From: a bacterium | GTDB taxonomy: Bacteria; Cyanobacteriota; Vampirovibrionia; Gastranaerophilales; Gastranaerophilaceae | Direction: 5' to 3' | Assembly: GCA_017470245.1 (NCBI GenBank) | Contig: JAFUEV010000045.1 | Location: 17,484 to 81,483, forward strand | Length of the DNA: 64,000 nucleotides | In this document: piece by piece, positions 1 through 9,022 of the stretch | Layout of the letters: every line of letters starts with the position of its first letter | How positions within the stretch are numbered: position 1 is the stretch's first letter | Translations under genes and position numbers: made by a program | Notes under the pieces: generated by a model | What the model saw: the letters and a program-made list of their open reading frames with translations, nothing else | The model's database searches: none | Told to the model about the DNA's origin: nothing

Positions 1-111
1 GTGGTAATTTTGTTCATTACTTTCTATCACCACATTTTCAATTATTTTATTATTTTCACTCAAAACAATATATGTTTTATTAAAACAAGTATCAAATACC
101 AGTGATTTCAT
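1..111 (-). CDS. tsaB: TsaB, tRNA t6A biosynthesis protein (N-terminal part only)
   Basis: The first 37 codons read from an ATG at 111 to the window edge without a stop. The N-terminus MKSLVFDTCFNKTYIVL matches the ASKHA-fold opening of TsaB (usual form M-K-I-L-A-I-D-T-S). TsaB works with TsaD and TsaE to make N6-threonylcarbamoyladenosine on ANN-decoding tRNAs. The start lies inside the 3' end of tsaE (20-base overlap), so the two are co-transcribed and probably translationally coupled. The rest of the gene lies outside the window. The identification rests on a short N-terminus plus the very common tsaE-tsaB pairing. Confidence 0.75.
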   Translation of the reverse strand, partial: MKSLVFDTCFNKTYIVLSENNKIIENVVIESNEQNYH

Positions 112-574
112 TATTAAGCCTTTTTAATATTTCTTCTGACTTATTACCCGTATAATCAAATATAAACTCTCGCTTATTTTCATCTATATAATTTATTTTA
201 ACATCAATACGGTCAAAAGGAATTGCATTCTGAGAAAATTCTGCCCACTCAACAAAAGTTAGTATTTTACCTTCAGAATATTCTTCAAGTTCATTGATTA
301 TAGTATTAATGCCTTCATTTTCAAGCCTGTACAAATCAAAATGATAAATTGGGATAGTACCTGTTTTATACTCATTTAATATAACAAAACTGGGACTTGT
401 AACTTTTTCTCTTACATTCAAATATTTGCAAACAAGTTTTGTAAAAGCAGTTTTACCGGCACCGACATCACCAAATAAGCAAACAAATGACCCTTCATCT
501 TTAACAACAGTTGCAAATTTTTCAGCAAGTTTTTCGGTGTCATTTAAATCTTCACAACTATATGTTAATGACAT
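92..574 (-). CDS. tsaE: TsaE, tRNA t6A biosynthesis ATPase
   Basis: 160 residues, the normal size for TsaE (YjeE), the P-loop ATPase that drives the TsaB-TsaD-TsaE threonylcarbamoyl transfer cycle. Visible motifs: Walker A GDVGAGKT at residues 35-42, a TSPSF segment at 59-63, HFDLYRLE at 78-85 and VEWAE at 108-112, all typical of the family. It starts in a TAATG overlap with the stop of the upstream BamA-like gene and overlaps tsaB downstream, giving a bamA-tsaE-tsaB operon on the minus strand. The protein should be cytoplasmic. No oddities. Confidence 0.95.
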   Translation of the reverse strand: MSLTYSCEDLNDTEKLAEKFATVVKDEGSFVCLFGDVGAGKTAFTKLVCKYLNVREKVTSPSFVILNEYKTGTIPIYHFDLYRLENEGINTIINELEEYSEGKILTFVEWAEFSQNAIPFDRIDVKINYIDENKREFIFDYTGNKSEEILKRLNNEITGI

Positions 575-2439
575 TAGAAAATATCTCCGACTCCGAATGA
601 GAATGCACCACGTTTGTTGCCTTTTCCTACATTTGTTAACGGATAACCGTAGTCTATAGACAACGGACCTACACCGGGTATAAATAACTTGATTCCGGCA
701 CCTGCTGCGATACCATATTCGGGACGATTATATATTTTATTAGTAATAGAACCGTTATACAAATGACCGGCATCAACAAATAATGAAAGTTTAATGTTAT
801 CTAAGAACTGGGCTTTCTGTATTCTATCAACAAAGAAAAATGGAGTTGTCAATTCGGCACTACCTAACATATAACCTTCACCTGTACCGATTGAACTCAT
901 TCTGTAACCTCTAACTGTATATGGTCCACCTAAACTGTAAGCCATAACTTCAGGCATATCACCATGGATTTTACCCGCAGCCCTTGCAGTCAAAGCAAAC
1001 GATGATTTTTTCATAACAGGGAAGTATTTCTTTATCCCTGCAGATACAGTTGCATGTGTATAATCAAAGTCTGTAACATTCAAGTTTTCGCTTAATCTTA
1101 ATGTTGCTAATACACCGTTACGAGGATTTAACATATTATCCCTTGTATCATAAATCAAACTAGGTCCGAGAGAAAAATATGTACCGCCTTGTAACTGTTC
1201 AGAACGCTTAGAAATAGGTATATTATGCTGATTATACAATTTTGCAATTTTCTTTGAATCGCCTTCTTTTACCTTTACATATTCGCCGCCAAGTTTAATT
1301 GAACCGGTCAAATTTTTATATGTCTTAAACGGTCTTGATAAAACAACATCACCACCATATCTTCTTTCAATAGCCAAGGGCACTTGATAACTACCAAAAT
1401 CACGACCAAATGCTTTAACTAATAAAGAATTATCCGTACCTCTTAATCTGGGTTCAAAGAAACTTACTTCAGCTTGCAAATTAGCATGATCAAGTGTAGA
1501 GCTGTCTGACATAATAACACCGGTACCTGCCATAAAGTTAATACCGACTCTTTGACCGTTACCCAAGAAGTTATTTTCAACAAAACCTGCTTGACCAAAC
1601 AAACCTGTCGCAGTATCCAAACCACCACCTAATGAAATAGTTCCGGTTCTTTGTTCTTCGAGTACAATTGTTACATCATAAGTTCCGGGGTTCTCTTTAC
1701 TTTCTTCAATTTTCCTGTTTACATCTTTAAATGCCTGAGTTGAATACAATCTCATTAAATCGGCTTTTAAAGTATCTTCATTATAAACACTTCCTGGAGA
1801 AGAAAGAATATTTCTTTCAATTACAAAATCTTTTGTTTTTTTGTTTCCTTCAAATGCAATGGAATTGATTTTACCTTCATTTACTTCAATGTTTACACAT
1901 CCGTCAGGGTCATCCTGCATATCGGAAACTCTTGCTAATACATAACCTTTTGATGCATACAAATCCTCTATGTTTGCAACTGCATCACTTAAAGTTTTTA
2001 AGTTTTGAGGTTGTCCTTCCAATTGATTTAATATGCTTAATATTTCACCAGATGAAACAACAGTATTTCCGCTAACGGCAAAACCTGTTATAGGAATATT
2101 TTCTTCCAAATATATTCTTAATGTCAAAGAATCTTCATCGTTAGGAATAGGAATAGCCTTCATTTTTTCAGAAAAATAACCTGTTTTATAAATGGCCTTT
2201 AAACTTTCCTGTACAGAATCCTTACTATAAGTATCCCCTACCCTTAAATTCATTACATTAATTATATCTTCAGAATTTACAAGGTGATTTCCTTCAAATT
2301 CAATCTTTGTAATTTTAGCACTGTCAGAAATCTCTGAAGTTATATCTTCTTGTGCAGCAATAGAAGAAACATGGAATTGACAAAAAATCATTCCAAAACA
2401 TAATATTGCCGTATATAATTGTTTATTTTTTATCCTCAT
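574..2439 (-). CDS. BamA/Omp85-family outer membrane assembly protein
   Basis: 621 residues. A signal peptide ends near residue 29 (IAAQ). Three POTRA-like repeats follow (about 42-115, 116-190, 191-265), each with the beta-alpha-alpha-beta-beta pattern and a conserved FxGN turn. The rest (about 268-621) is a beta-barrel with the L6 signature VRGYRM at 509-514 and a C-terminal phenylalanine, as in proteins assembled by the BAM machine. Three POTRA domains rather than five resemble cyanobacterial Omp85, which fits a cyanobacterial relative. The role is insertion of beta-barrel proteins in the outer membrane. A GT-rich AGGT ribosome site precedes the ATG. It could instead be a TamA-type paralogue, but size and the single copy seen here favour BamA. 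Confidence 0.88.
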   Translation of the reverse strand: MRIKNKQLYTAILCFGMIFCQFHVSSIAAQEDITSEISDSAKITKIEFEGNHLVNSEDIINVMNLRVGDTYSKDSVQESLKAIYKTGYFSEKMKAIPIPNDEDSLTLRIYLEENIPITGFAVSGNTVVSSGEILSILNQLEGQPQNLKTLSDAVANIEDLYASKGYVLARVSDMQDDPDGCVNIEVNEGKINSIAFEGNKKTKDFVIERNILSSPGSVYNEDTLKADLMRLYSTQAFKDVNRKIEESKENPGTYDVTIVLEEQRTGTISLGGGLDTATGLFGQAGFVENNFLGNGQRVGINFMAGTGVIMSDSSTLDHANLQAEVSFFEPRLRGTDNSLLVKAFGRDFGSYQVPLAIERRYGGDVVLSRPFKTYKNLTGSIKLGGEYVKVKEGDSKKIAKLYNQHNIPISKRSEQLQGGTYFSLGPSLIYDTRDNMLNPRNGVLATLRLSENLNVTDFDYTHATVSAGIKKYFPVMKKSSFALTARAAGKIHGDMPEVMAYSLGGPYTVRGYRMSSIGTGEGYMLGSAELTTPFFFVDRIQKAQFLDNIKLSLFVDAGHLYNGSITNKIYNRPEYGIAAGAGIKLFIPGVGPLSIDYGYPLTNVGKGNKRGAFSFGVGDIF

Positions 2440-2516
2440 TACCTATTCCAAGACTATTATAATATAGAATTATATCATATATATTTTTTATGAGTACTAC
2501 TTTTACTAATTTATTT

Positions 2517-2556
2517 CTAAAAAATTAGAGGATGCCTGACAAGATTGGCATCCTCT
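2517..2556 (-). terminator. Intrinsic terminator of the 147-aa gene
   Basis: A perfect 10-bp stem (AGAGGATGCC at 2527-2536 paired with 2547-2556) with a 10-base loop, followed on the minus strand by a run of Ts. It lies just downstream of the minus-strand gene ending at 2586 and separates it from the bamA operon. Confidence 0.85.
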
Positions 2557-2585
2557 TATATGAATGTTACCGAGATGAGTTTTTA

Positions 2586-3029
2586 TTAACCTAAGCCGCC
2601 GAATTTTGGTGTAGCTCTGTCTATTGCTTGACCTTCTGCCTGTTCTACAGCTTCTAATTGTTTTTGTAAGGCAGTTACCATTGTATCTAATCTTTTTACT
2701 GTCATTTCAATTGCATTTTCTTGAACTGAAACTTGATATATTTCTCTATTAATAGAATCATTTTCTTGATCAAATTCTCTTTGAACTCTTTGAATATCAG
2801 CATTAATTGAGTCTCTTTGTTGTGAACCAGCTGCACTTGATAGTTGTCCATACAAATCCGCCAACTGTCCAGCTTGAGAAGCTTGATTACTTGCTAAACG
2901 TTGATTTAAACCTAATGTTTTTGTTGCCAGTAAGTACTGAGCATTTGAAGCCATTGTTTGTTCTAACTGTGCACTATTTAACTGTGCATCTAAAACTACT
3001 TTTCTTTGTGCAAATAATGCGTAACCCAT
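2586..3029 (-). CDS. Uncharacterised alpha-helical coiled-coil protein
   Basis: 147 residues, almost entirely helical and rich in Gln, Ala, Asn and Glu, with heptad-like spacing from about residue 15 to 135 (coiled coil). No signal peptide, no membrane segment, no cysteine. The start MGYALFAQRK is preceded by a strong GGGGAG ribosome site. It is a single-gene unit with its own terminator at 2517-2556, which suggests substantial independent expression. The composition resembles small structural or appendage-associated coiled-coil proteins, but I do not recognise a family and assign no function. Confidence 0.8.
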   Translation of the reverse strand: MGYALFAQRKVVLDAQLNSAQLEQTMASNAQYLLATKTLGLNQRLASNQASQAGQLADLYGQLSSAAGSQQRDSINADIQRVQREFDQENDSINREIYQVSVQENAIEMTVKRLDTMVTALQKQLEAVEQAEGQAIDRATPKFGGLG

Positions 3030-3119
3030 CTCTTTTTCTCCCCGGTTATTCCTCTTACTTACATGAAAACTTTTTGTTAGAAAAACATGCCTAATTTAAT
3101 TAAATTTGTTAACATTTCT

Positions 3120-3974
3120 TTACAAATCAAGAGAAAATAATGCTGAATTATTAGTTATACATTGGCTGCAACAAGCTGTTTCAAGGTAACTTTTATTTGA
3201 AAAATTATTAAAATCATTACCACATTTTCCACGATTATCGTTAGAAAGTAATGGACAAGTAAATACACCGTTAATAGTTAATGTTCTACTCTTTTTACAT
3301 TCTGTATTTAAGCTTTCAAAATCAATATCATCCGGAAAATTATTATATTTATCTTTTTCTACAAGCGGTAATATTTTAAAATTAATATCTGAAGTTTCAA
3401 AACCTATATTATCGCAAAGTTCTTTGAATTCCTGTTTAATTTCATTTTCTTTGCGTTTTTTATAATTTACAATTGACAAAATAGGGTTAAAATCATATTT
3501 AATTAAACTTTGTATTGCGTGCACTGCTTTTCTAAAAGAACCTCTTCCTCTTATTTCATCATTTTCTTTTTCATTACAACTATCAATGCTAATCATAAAA
3601 ATTATCTCATTCTCATTATTATTTTCATCTTCAACTTTTCTCAAAAATCTTGCTTTTTTATCGTTAATATTCATTGCATTTGTATGAATAGTTACAGTTG
3701 AATATTTTAAACATAATCTCAAAATGTTATTAAAATCCGGATGTAACATGGGTTCAGCGCCAGTCAGATGAATGTTTTCAAGTCCTGATTCAGAAAGTAT
3801 ATTTAAAGCTTCTTTAATTGTTTCGTAAGGAATAAAATCTTTAGTTATTTTATTATCAACATCTAAAAAGCAATATTTACATTTAAGATTACAATTTTTT
3901 GATGTCATTTCTATAAATAATGACTCTAATTTATCCATAGTAATACATGGTGCTTTAATAATTGTCCTATTCAT
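3120..3974 (-). CDS. Radical SAM protein
   Basis: 284 residues. The radical SAM cluster motif C-x3-C-x2-C is at Cys28, Cys32 and Cys35 (CNLKCKYCF), followed by the SAM-binding TGAEP segment of a partial TIM barrel. Six further cysteines lie in the C-terminal third, including a CCSQC segment near residue 268, which suggests an auxiliary iron-sulfur cluster of SPASM or Twitch type. A strong GGAGGGG ribosome site precedes the ATG. Its substrate is unknown. The divergent neighbour encodes a 57-residue protein with two cysteines, so peptide modification is possible but unproven. Confidence 0.85.
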   Translation of the reverse strand: MNRTIIKAPCITMDKLESLFIEMTSKNCNLKCKYCFLDVDNKITKDFIPYETIKEALNILSESGLENIHLTGAEPMLHPDFNNILRLCLKYSTVTIHTNAMNINDKKARFLRKVEDENNNENEIIFMISIDSCNEKENDEIRGRGSFRKAVHAIQSLIKYDFNPILSIVNYKKRKENEIKQEFKELCDNIGFETSDINFKILPLVEKDKYNNFPDDIDFESLNTECKKSRTLTINGVFTCPLLSNDNRGKCGNDFNNFSNKSYLETACCSQCITNNSALFSLDL

Positions 3975-4135
3975 AAAAGTCCCCTCCTAATTTGTATTCT
4001 GATTATGGTTTATCATTTATATTTCAGATGATAAATTAGTCTACAGATTAAAATTTTAAACAAATTTACTAATATAAAAGTATGATATTTCTTAAGATAT
4101 ACTTAATCCTTCCGTTTTAGTTATTGGAGGTAAAT

Positions 4136-4309
4136 ATGGCAAAAATTATTGAAAATAAAAAAGGTAGAAGATGTATAAAATTAGGCGTTGAAGATATTAT
4201 TGACGTTGTAAGAGAATATCAAAACATAACTTATAACTGTAGTAACAGTGAAGAAATCCGGCTTAATTTAAAAAATTATGATATAGTTCTTCCTGAAGAT
4301 ATTGATTAA
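4136..4309 (+). CDS. Small hypothetical protein (57 aa)
   Basis: The ATG at 4136 is chosen over an in-frame TTG at 4124 because GGAGG at 4126-4130 sits five bases upstream of it and would overlap the TTG. The product is 57 residues, charged, with a basic N-terminal stretch (KKGRR), two cysteines and an acidic end (PEDID). No membrane segment. It lies between a divergent radical SAM gene and a thioredoxin/CcdA pair. I do not recognise it. It could be a small regulator or a modified peptide. Confidence 0.6.
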   Translation: MAKIIENKKGRRCIKLGVEDIIDVVREYQNITYNCSNSEEIRLNLKNYDIVLPEDID

Positions 4310-4404
4310 ATAATAAAGTTAATAATAATAGTAACTTTATCTGCCCTTATCGGTAATTTAAGATATACTAAATAGATATAATGTTCTATTTGGAGGAATC
4401 ATTT

Positions 4405-4797
4405 ATGAGAAATATTATTACTATTTTATTAATACTTATTTTACCAATAGCGCTATACTTAACTTTTAACAAAAATTCGGAAGAAAAAGCAGCTTTTGCT
4501 AACAATGCAGAAAAACCATATATGTATGTGTTTACTTCATCTATGTGTATGGATTGCAATAAAATGAAAGCAGTAATTAAAGAAATTGAAAATGATTATA
4601 ATGACAAAATAAATATAGTATACATAAATGCACTTGAAAAAAATAAAAAAGTAAAAGAACAAATAAAAAAATATGGAGTTACACTTGTTCCTACATTAGT
4701 TTTTGCAGATGTAAATGAAGTTCAAACGAAAAAGATTGAAGGCTCTATTCCTAAAGAACAATTAATTATTGCAATAGAGGATTCAATTAATGAATAA
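4405..4797 (+). CDS. Membrane-anchored thioredoxin-fold protein
   Basis: 130 residues from the ATG at 4405, which has TGGAGG at 4391-4396. An upstream in-frame ATG at 4381 has no such site. Residues 4-20 form an N-terminal membrane anchor or signal peptide, followed by a thioredoxin fold with the redox motif CMDC (Cys48, Cys51) and the cis-proline loop VPT near residue 94. It is probably exported and reduces disulfides in envelope proteins, re-reduced by the CcdA-like protein whose start overlaps its stop by 8 bases. Confidence 0.85.
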   Translation: MRNIITILLILILPIALYLTFNKNSEEKAAFANNAEKPYMYVFTSSMCMDCNKMKAVIKEIENDYNDKINIVYINALEKNKKVKEQIKKYGVTLVPTLVFADVNEVQTKKIEGSIPKEQLIIAIEDSINE

Positions 4798-5503
4798 TCT
4801 TTTGCAAACATTTTCAATGTATTCTTCACAGGGTGGTATATTTATACCGTTGTTAATATTCGTTTCTTTTTTTGCCGGAATATTAGCTTCATTATCACCA
4901 TGCAGTTTGGGGATATTACCATTAATAATTGGTTATGTGGGCGGATATTCTAAAGATAATAATAAAAAACTATTTATCCAAATGCTATCTTTCTCATTTG
5001 GATTATCATTAATATTAAGTATAATAGGAGTAATATGTGCAATAACTGGTAGAGCATTTACAAGTATAGGCTCACCAGTAATAGTATTACTATTTGCATC
5101 AATAATTGTTATTTTAGGTTTAAATTTACTGGGAATTATAGAAATTAATTTCCCGACAATAGTAAAGAAAATGCCTCAAAATAGGAATGGAAGTATATTC
5201 ATATACCCATTTTTAGTAGGTGTATTTTTTGCACTTGCATCAAGCCCGTGCTCATCACCAATTTTGGCAAGTATAATGGCTTTTGCAACTATTTCCAACA
5301 ATATTATTTATTCAGTAGCATTATTGTTTTCATTTGCTATAGGACAATGCATAATAGTAATTTTATTTGCATTATTTACATCTACAATAAAACATGCAGG
5401 TATTATTGCAAAATACTCTGAAATAATAATAAAAACCAGCGGAGTAATTTTAATACTTGCCGGTTTTTACATATACTATTCTATATTTAAAGATATGATA
5501 TAA
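4790..5503 (+). CDS. ccdA: CcdA/DsbD-type thiol-disulfide transporter
   Basis: 237 residues with six membrane segments. Each half carries one cysteine in an SPC motif (SPCSLG, Cys38; SPCSSP, Cys154), the hallmark of CcdA and the DsbD beta domain, which pass electrons from cytoplasmic thioredoxin across the membrane. Its start overlaps the stop of the preceding thioredoxin-fold gene (ATGAATAA), so the two form a reductive pair like CcdA-ResA or split DsbD. The target could be cytochrome c maturation or general disulfide isomerisation; no haem gene is nearby to decide. Confidence 0.88.
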   Translation: MNNLLQTFSMYSSQGGIFIPLLIFVSFFAGILASLSPCSLGILPLIIGYVGGYSKDNNKKLFIQMLSFSFGLSLILSIIGVICAITGRAFTSIGSPVIVLLFASIIVILGLNLLGIIEINFPTIVKKMPQNRNGSIFIYPFLVGVFFALASSPCSSPILASIMAFATISNNIIYSVALLFSFAIGQCIIVILFALFTSTIKHAGIIAKYSEIIIKTSGVILILAGFYIYYSIFKDMI

Positions 5504-5504
5504 T

Positions 5505-5915
5505 CTATGCGGTTAAATTTAAATTACGAGAAAGAACTTCTTTTGTTTTACCTTTACCTAAAATTCTAAAATGATTTTTACCAAAATCATCTTTTGTTCT
5601 TACAGCAAACAATTTATCAGATATTAACGAATGAATTTCAGTCTCTTTTATACCATCTTTTATTGTTGCACCAATAAATTTATTGGGTGATTTCTTTTTT
5701 GTAATTGAAGCAAGAGAACTTATAATATCATCTTCAGCAATCTGAGGAGAAACAACTTCTAATCTGGACTCTTTTATTAGAGGAGAAGAAATAACATTTC
5801 TGTTAAAATTTCCTTCTGGATTAACTTTGTGAATTATACAAGTATAATTTTTACCTTTGAGACCCTTTTCTTTAATATTATTTTGAAATAAAAAGCCAAC
5901 TGCAGAAACCTTCAT
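5505..5915 (-). CDS. Lineage-type hypothetical protein, MKVS N-terminus
   Basis: The start at 5915 is chosen because GAGGTG lies five bases upstream; the open frame extends 25 codons further with no ribosome site. The product is about 136 residues with no signal peptide or membrane segment. It begins MKVSAVGFLFQNN. The M-x-(V/I)-S start followed by an aromatic residue recurs in four other unrelated genes here (at 11388, 11542, 20719 and 27606). It converges on ccdA, with one base between the stops. Function unknown. Confidence 0.65.
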   Translation of the reverse strand: MKVSAVGFLFQNNIKEKGLKGKNYTCIIHKVNPEGNFNRNVISSPLIKESRLEVVSPQIAEDDIISSLASITKKKSPNKFIGATIKDGIKETEIHSLISDKLFAVRTKDDFGKNHFRILGKGKTKEVLSRNLNLTA

Positions 5916-5984
5916 AACACCTCGCCTTTCATATTTATATAATAACTCTTTTTTTTGTATTTGTCTACATAATTTTTTAAAAAA

Positions 5985-6122
5985 TTGCAATTTTTGAAGT
6001 AAAATTTTTCAAAAATGTAAATTTATTAATAAGATTTCCAAACTTTTAATGATAAAATTTAGCTTTTTGAAGAAAATACATTCATTTTTGCAATTTTTTG
6101 AAAATTTTACGTCAATTTTACT
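5985..6122. repeat. Long imperfect inverted repeat in AT-rich spacer
   Basis: The segment around 5989-6017 and the segment around 6083-6118 are imperfect reverse complements over about 25 bases, both built around TTTTTGAA and AATTTTAC, with roughly 70 bases between them. The whole 5916-6202 spacer is very AT-rich and holds no gene. It may form a cruciform or RNA structure, or be drift in low-complexity sequence. Confidence 0.35.
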
Positions 6123-6143
6123 CCAAAAAAGACATCACAAAAT

Positions 6144-6171
6144 AAAAAAACATTTATTTTAAGAATAAATG
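6144..6171 (-). terminator. Intrinsic terminator of alr
   Basis: A perfect 8-bp stem (CATTTATT at 6151-6158 with 6164-6171), 5-base loop, followed on the minus strand by seven Ts (6150-6144), about 30 bases beyond the alr stop. Confidence 0.75.
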
Positions 6172-6202
6172 CAAAAATTTTTGTAGAAATAATAAAAATA
6201 AA

Positions 6203-7339
6203 TTATCTTGTATAAACTCTGGAAAGTCTGGCTTTCAATCTGCAGATAAGTTCATAATTAATAGTACCCAATAATACAGCCCATTCATTAATAGAAATAT
6301 TTTCGTTTCCATCAGAACCGATTAGTGTTATTATGTCACCTTCTTTAGCATCAAAGCCGGTAATATCAAACATCATTTGATCCATAGTAATATTACCAAC
6401 TTGTTTAACTTTTTTTCCGTTTAAAATACCATATATTTTATTTGAAAGCCTTCGGTCGACACCATCTGCATATCCTATTGGAATTGTTGCAATTTCTGTG
6501 TCTTTATTTGCAATAAAAGTATGGGAATAGCTTATACCTGTACCTTTTTTAGCTGTATGTATATTAATAATACGACCTTTTAAACTCATTGCAGGAATTA
6601 ATTTAGGTATTTTTTTAGTTATACTTGGCAAATCCGGTAATAATCCGTGAAGAGAGATTCCCAAGCGAACCATATTGTATTTATCTTCAGGATATTGAGC
6701 AATTGTAGCAGCCGTATTAAAGCAATGAAGTAAAAGACCTTTTGTATCAATATTTGATAATATATCATTCCAAATTTGTAATTGAGAATAAGTTTTTTCT
6801 TCTATTTCAGCACAGGCAAAATGTGTAAATATACCTTGAAGTTCTATTGCATTATTATTTTGTACTCTTTTTATAAAATTAACGGCGTCTTCTTTCTCTA
6901 CACCTATTCTATTCATACCTGTATCAAGTTTAATATGAGCTTTAGTTTTTATTCCTGTTTTATTGTATGTTAATTCGGCAGCTTTAATATGTTCATCTAA
7001 AAACATAGATATAGAAATGTTATTTTGAGCAGCATAATCAAATGCCCATACAGGAGCAGCACCAAGCACCAGAATAGGACATTTAAACTTATTGTTTCTA
7101 AGTTCCATACCTTCATCAATAGATGCAACACCAAGATAATCAACTCCGGAAGCCAAAAGAGTCGGTGTAAGCATTGAACTTCCATGACCATAAGCATCTG
7201 CTTTAACAACAGCTAATATTTTTGTATTAGGTCTAACAAATGTTTTTAATTCAAGTATGTTCTTTTCTATTGCGTCGAGGTTAATTTCTACCCACGCATC
7301 TCTTTTTGTATTTATATTTGACAATCTTTGATATTTCAT
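6203..7339 (-). CDS. alr: Alanine racemase
   Basis: 378 residues, standard length. The PLP lysine is Lys46 in AVVKADAYGHG, and the catalytic tyrosine lies in the GISYSHTF segment near residue 268, with the usual IPIGYADG motif after it. The enzyme converts L- to D-alanine for peptidoglycan. There is no Shine-Dalgarno sequence: on the minus strand TAAAAT (7351-7346) is followed by exactly six bases and then the ATG, which predicts a leaderless mRNA. The gene is divergent from the membrane glycosyltransferase, with 62 bases between the starts, and ends in its own terminator. Confidence 0.96.
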   Translation of the reverse strand: MKYQRLSNINTKRDAWVEINLDAIEKNILELKTFVRPNTKILAVVKADAYGHGSSMLTPTLLASGVDYLGVASIDEGMELRNNKFKCPILVLGAAPVWAFDYAAQNNISISMFLDEHIKAAELTYNKTGIKTKAHIKLDTGMNRIGVEKEDAVNFIKRVQNNNAIELQGIFTHFACAEIEEKTYSQLQIWNDILSNIDTKGLLLHCFNTAATIAQYPEDKYNMVRLGISLHGLLPDLPSITKKIPKLIPAMSLKGRIINIHTAKKGTGISYSHTFIANKDTEIATIPIGYADGVDRRLSNKIYGILNGKKVKQVGNITMDQMMFDITGFDAKEGDIITLIGSDGNENISINEWAVLLGTINYELICRLKARLSRVYTR

Positions 7340-7351
7340 ATTTACATTTTA
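7340..7351 (-). promoter_or_regulatory. Leaderless-type -10 element of alr
   Basis: TAAAAT at 7351-7346 lies six bases before the alr ATG, placing the predicted transcription start at the A of the start codon. No -35 match is obvious. Confidence 0.5.
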
Positions 7352-7401
7352 GTTCAAATATTATTAATGTGTTATATTTAAAAATATTTATTGGAGGAAA
7401 T

Positions 7402-8952
7402 ATGAATTTTAATAAAATTAAGAATATAAATATAGACATATTATATTTATTCTTTTTAATTTTGATTCTTATGTTTTTATATCTAAAATATGGTAACAAT
7501 ATTTATATTATTACAGGTGATTTTGGTAGAGAAGCATATATAAGTTCAGAAGTTGCAAACGGTAAAGTATTATATAAGGATATTTTTAATATTTTTGCAC
7601 CTATGGCTTATTTAGTTAATGCTCTAATTATAAAAATATTTAATAATTCAATAAATACATTTTTAATTATTTCATTTATTCTTACAACTATAGTTTTGTC
7701 AGCACTATATAAAATTTCAACACTATTTATAGCTAAAAGTACATCTTTTTTATCTTGTGTAACTATTATTGTTACTTGTGTATTTGCACCAACAGTATTT
7801 AATTGGCATTTACCATATTCTTATTCATATTTTTATGCACTAGCATCCATTATGTGGGCTTTTTATTTTACATTAAAATATTTAGAAAATAGCAATAATA
7901 GGAAATATATTTTATATTTTCTAACACTATATAGCTTTTCAATTAGTTGCAAATACGATTTTGTATTATATATAATTGTTATTTTTCTCGTATTTATACA
8001 TAAAAAACACGCACCCAAAAATTATTTTAAAGCTATTGGAATAATATCAATATTTCCTTTTATTTCATTAATAATACTTTTACTCCAAAAATGTACATTC
8101 AATGATATATATTTTGCCATAAATTACATATATAAATATTCAACATCATCTATAATGCATTTTTTCTACCAATATGCAGGACTTGCACCAGGACATTTTA
8201 TAATAGAAAAAATCAAAAGTGTTAGATTTGAAAATTTATATTCAATGATAGGATATATTAATATCATTATTTTATTATTTTATTTTATTAAAAGATATGA
8301 ATTTAAATATATAATATTTAGTTTGGCTTGTATTATTTTAGCTGTTAAATCAATTCTCTATATTGATGTTTTTGATTGGTACGGTCCATTTTTCTTCCAC
8401 TTTCTGTTTTTAAACTTTGTAGTTTTTATAACCAAAATAGTTAATAAAAATTTCATAATCAATATATTTTTATTATGTCTTATTATAATAAATATTCACT
8501 TTGGTTTCACTATAAATTCAAGAGAAGGATTTGAAACAGTAACTACAAATAAAGGTTCATTAAAAATACCGTCATTTAATTATTCAGGAATCAAACTACT
8601 GGATTTTGTAAATAAAGAGACAAATTCAGATGATAAAATACTGGTTTTACCTGAAGGTGTTATAATCAATTATCTAACAGACAGACAAACAAACGGATAT
8701 CTTTTTCATCTGATATCCCCCAATTATTATGCGTTAGGCGAAGATTTTATTATAAAAAAATTTTTAGACGCGAACTTTAATTATGTAATTTTTCAAGATT
8801 ATAATTACATAGAATACGGAAACGAAATATTTATAGATGATTGGGGTAAAAATTTTTATAACTTAGTTTTAGACAAATACGAATTTCATAAAGAATTTAT
8901 AAATGAAAATGGTATCTCATTCATTGTATATAAAGTAAAGGAACAAAATTAA
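7402..8952 (+). CDS. GT-C membrane glycosyltransferase (PMT/ArnT-like)
   Basis: 516 residues from the ATG at 7402, chosen because TTGGAGG lies six bases upstream; the open frame begins further upstream at 7306, overlapping alr. The protein has many membrane segments (about eleven). The first large periplasmic loop carries the acidic motif DFGREAY followed by VLYKDIFNIFAPMAY, typical of GT39/GT83-like enzymes that transfer sugars from polyprenyl-phosphate donors. A soluble C-terminal region follows from about residue 385. The acceptor (lipid A, glycolipid or protein) cannot be read from sequence. No paired gene is adjacent. Confidence 0.78.
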   Translation: MNFNKIKNINIDILYLFFLILILMFLYLKYGNNIYIITGDFGREAYISSEVANGKVLYKDIFNIFAPMAYLVNALIIKIFNNSINTFLIISFILTTIVLSALYKISTLFIAKSTSFLSCVTIIVTCVFAPTVFNWHLPYSYSYFYALASIMWAFYFTLKYLENSNNRKYILYFLTLYSFSISCKYDFVLYIIVIFLVFIHKKHAPKNYFKAIGIISIFPFISLIILLLQKCTFNDIYFAINYIYKYSTSSIMHFFYQYAGLAPGHFIIEKIKSVRFENLYSMIGYINIIILLFYFIKRYEFKYIIFSLACIILAVKSILYIDVFDWYGPFFFHFLFLNFVVFITKIVNKNFIINIFLLCLIIINIHFGFTINSREGFETVTTNKGSLKIPSFNYSGIKLLDFVNKETNSDDKILVLPEGVIINYLTDRQTNGYLFHLISPNYYALGEDFIIKKFLDANFNYVIFQDYNYIEYGNEIFIDDWGKNFYNLVLDKYEFHKEFINENGISFIVYKVKEQN

Positions 8953-9022
8953 AACCTTTCAATTAATCTTTTATCAAAAAAGAGTATATGTTATTATACT
9001 AATATCAAAGGTATTAAAACAA

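Noticed and set aside
4136..4309. Calling the 57-residue protein a RiPP precursor
   Set aside because: No leader/core boundary, no Gly-Gly cleavage site and it is divergent from the radical SAM gene; kept only as a low-interest finding.
7306..7401. N-terminal extension of the GT-C glycosyltransferase
   Set aside because: It would overlap alr, has no ribosome site, and the ATG at 7402 has TTGGAGG at good distance.
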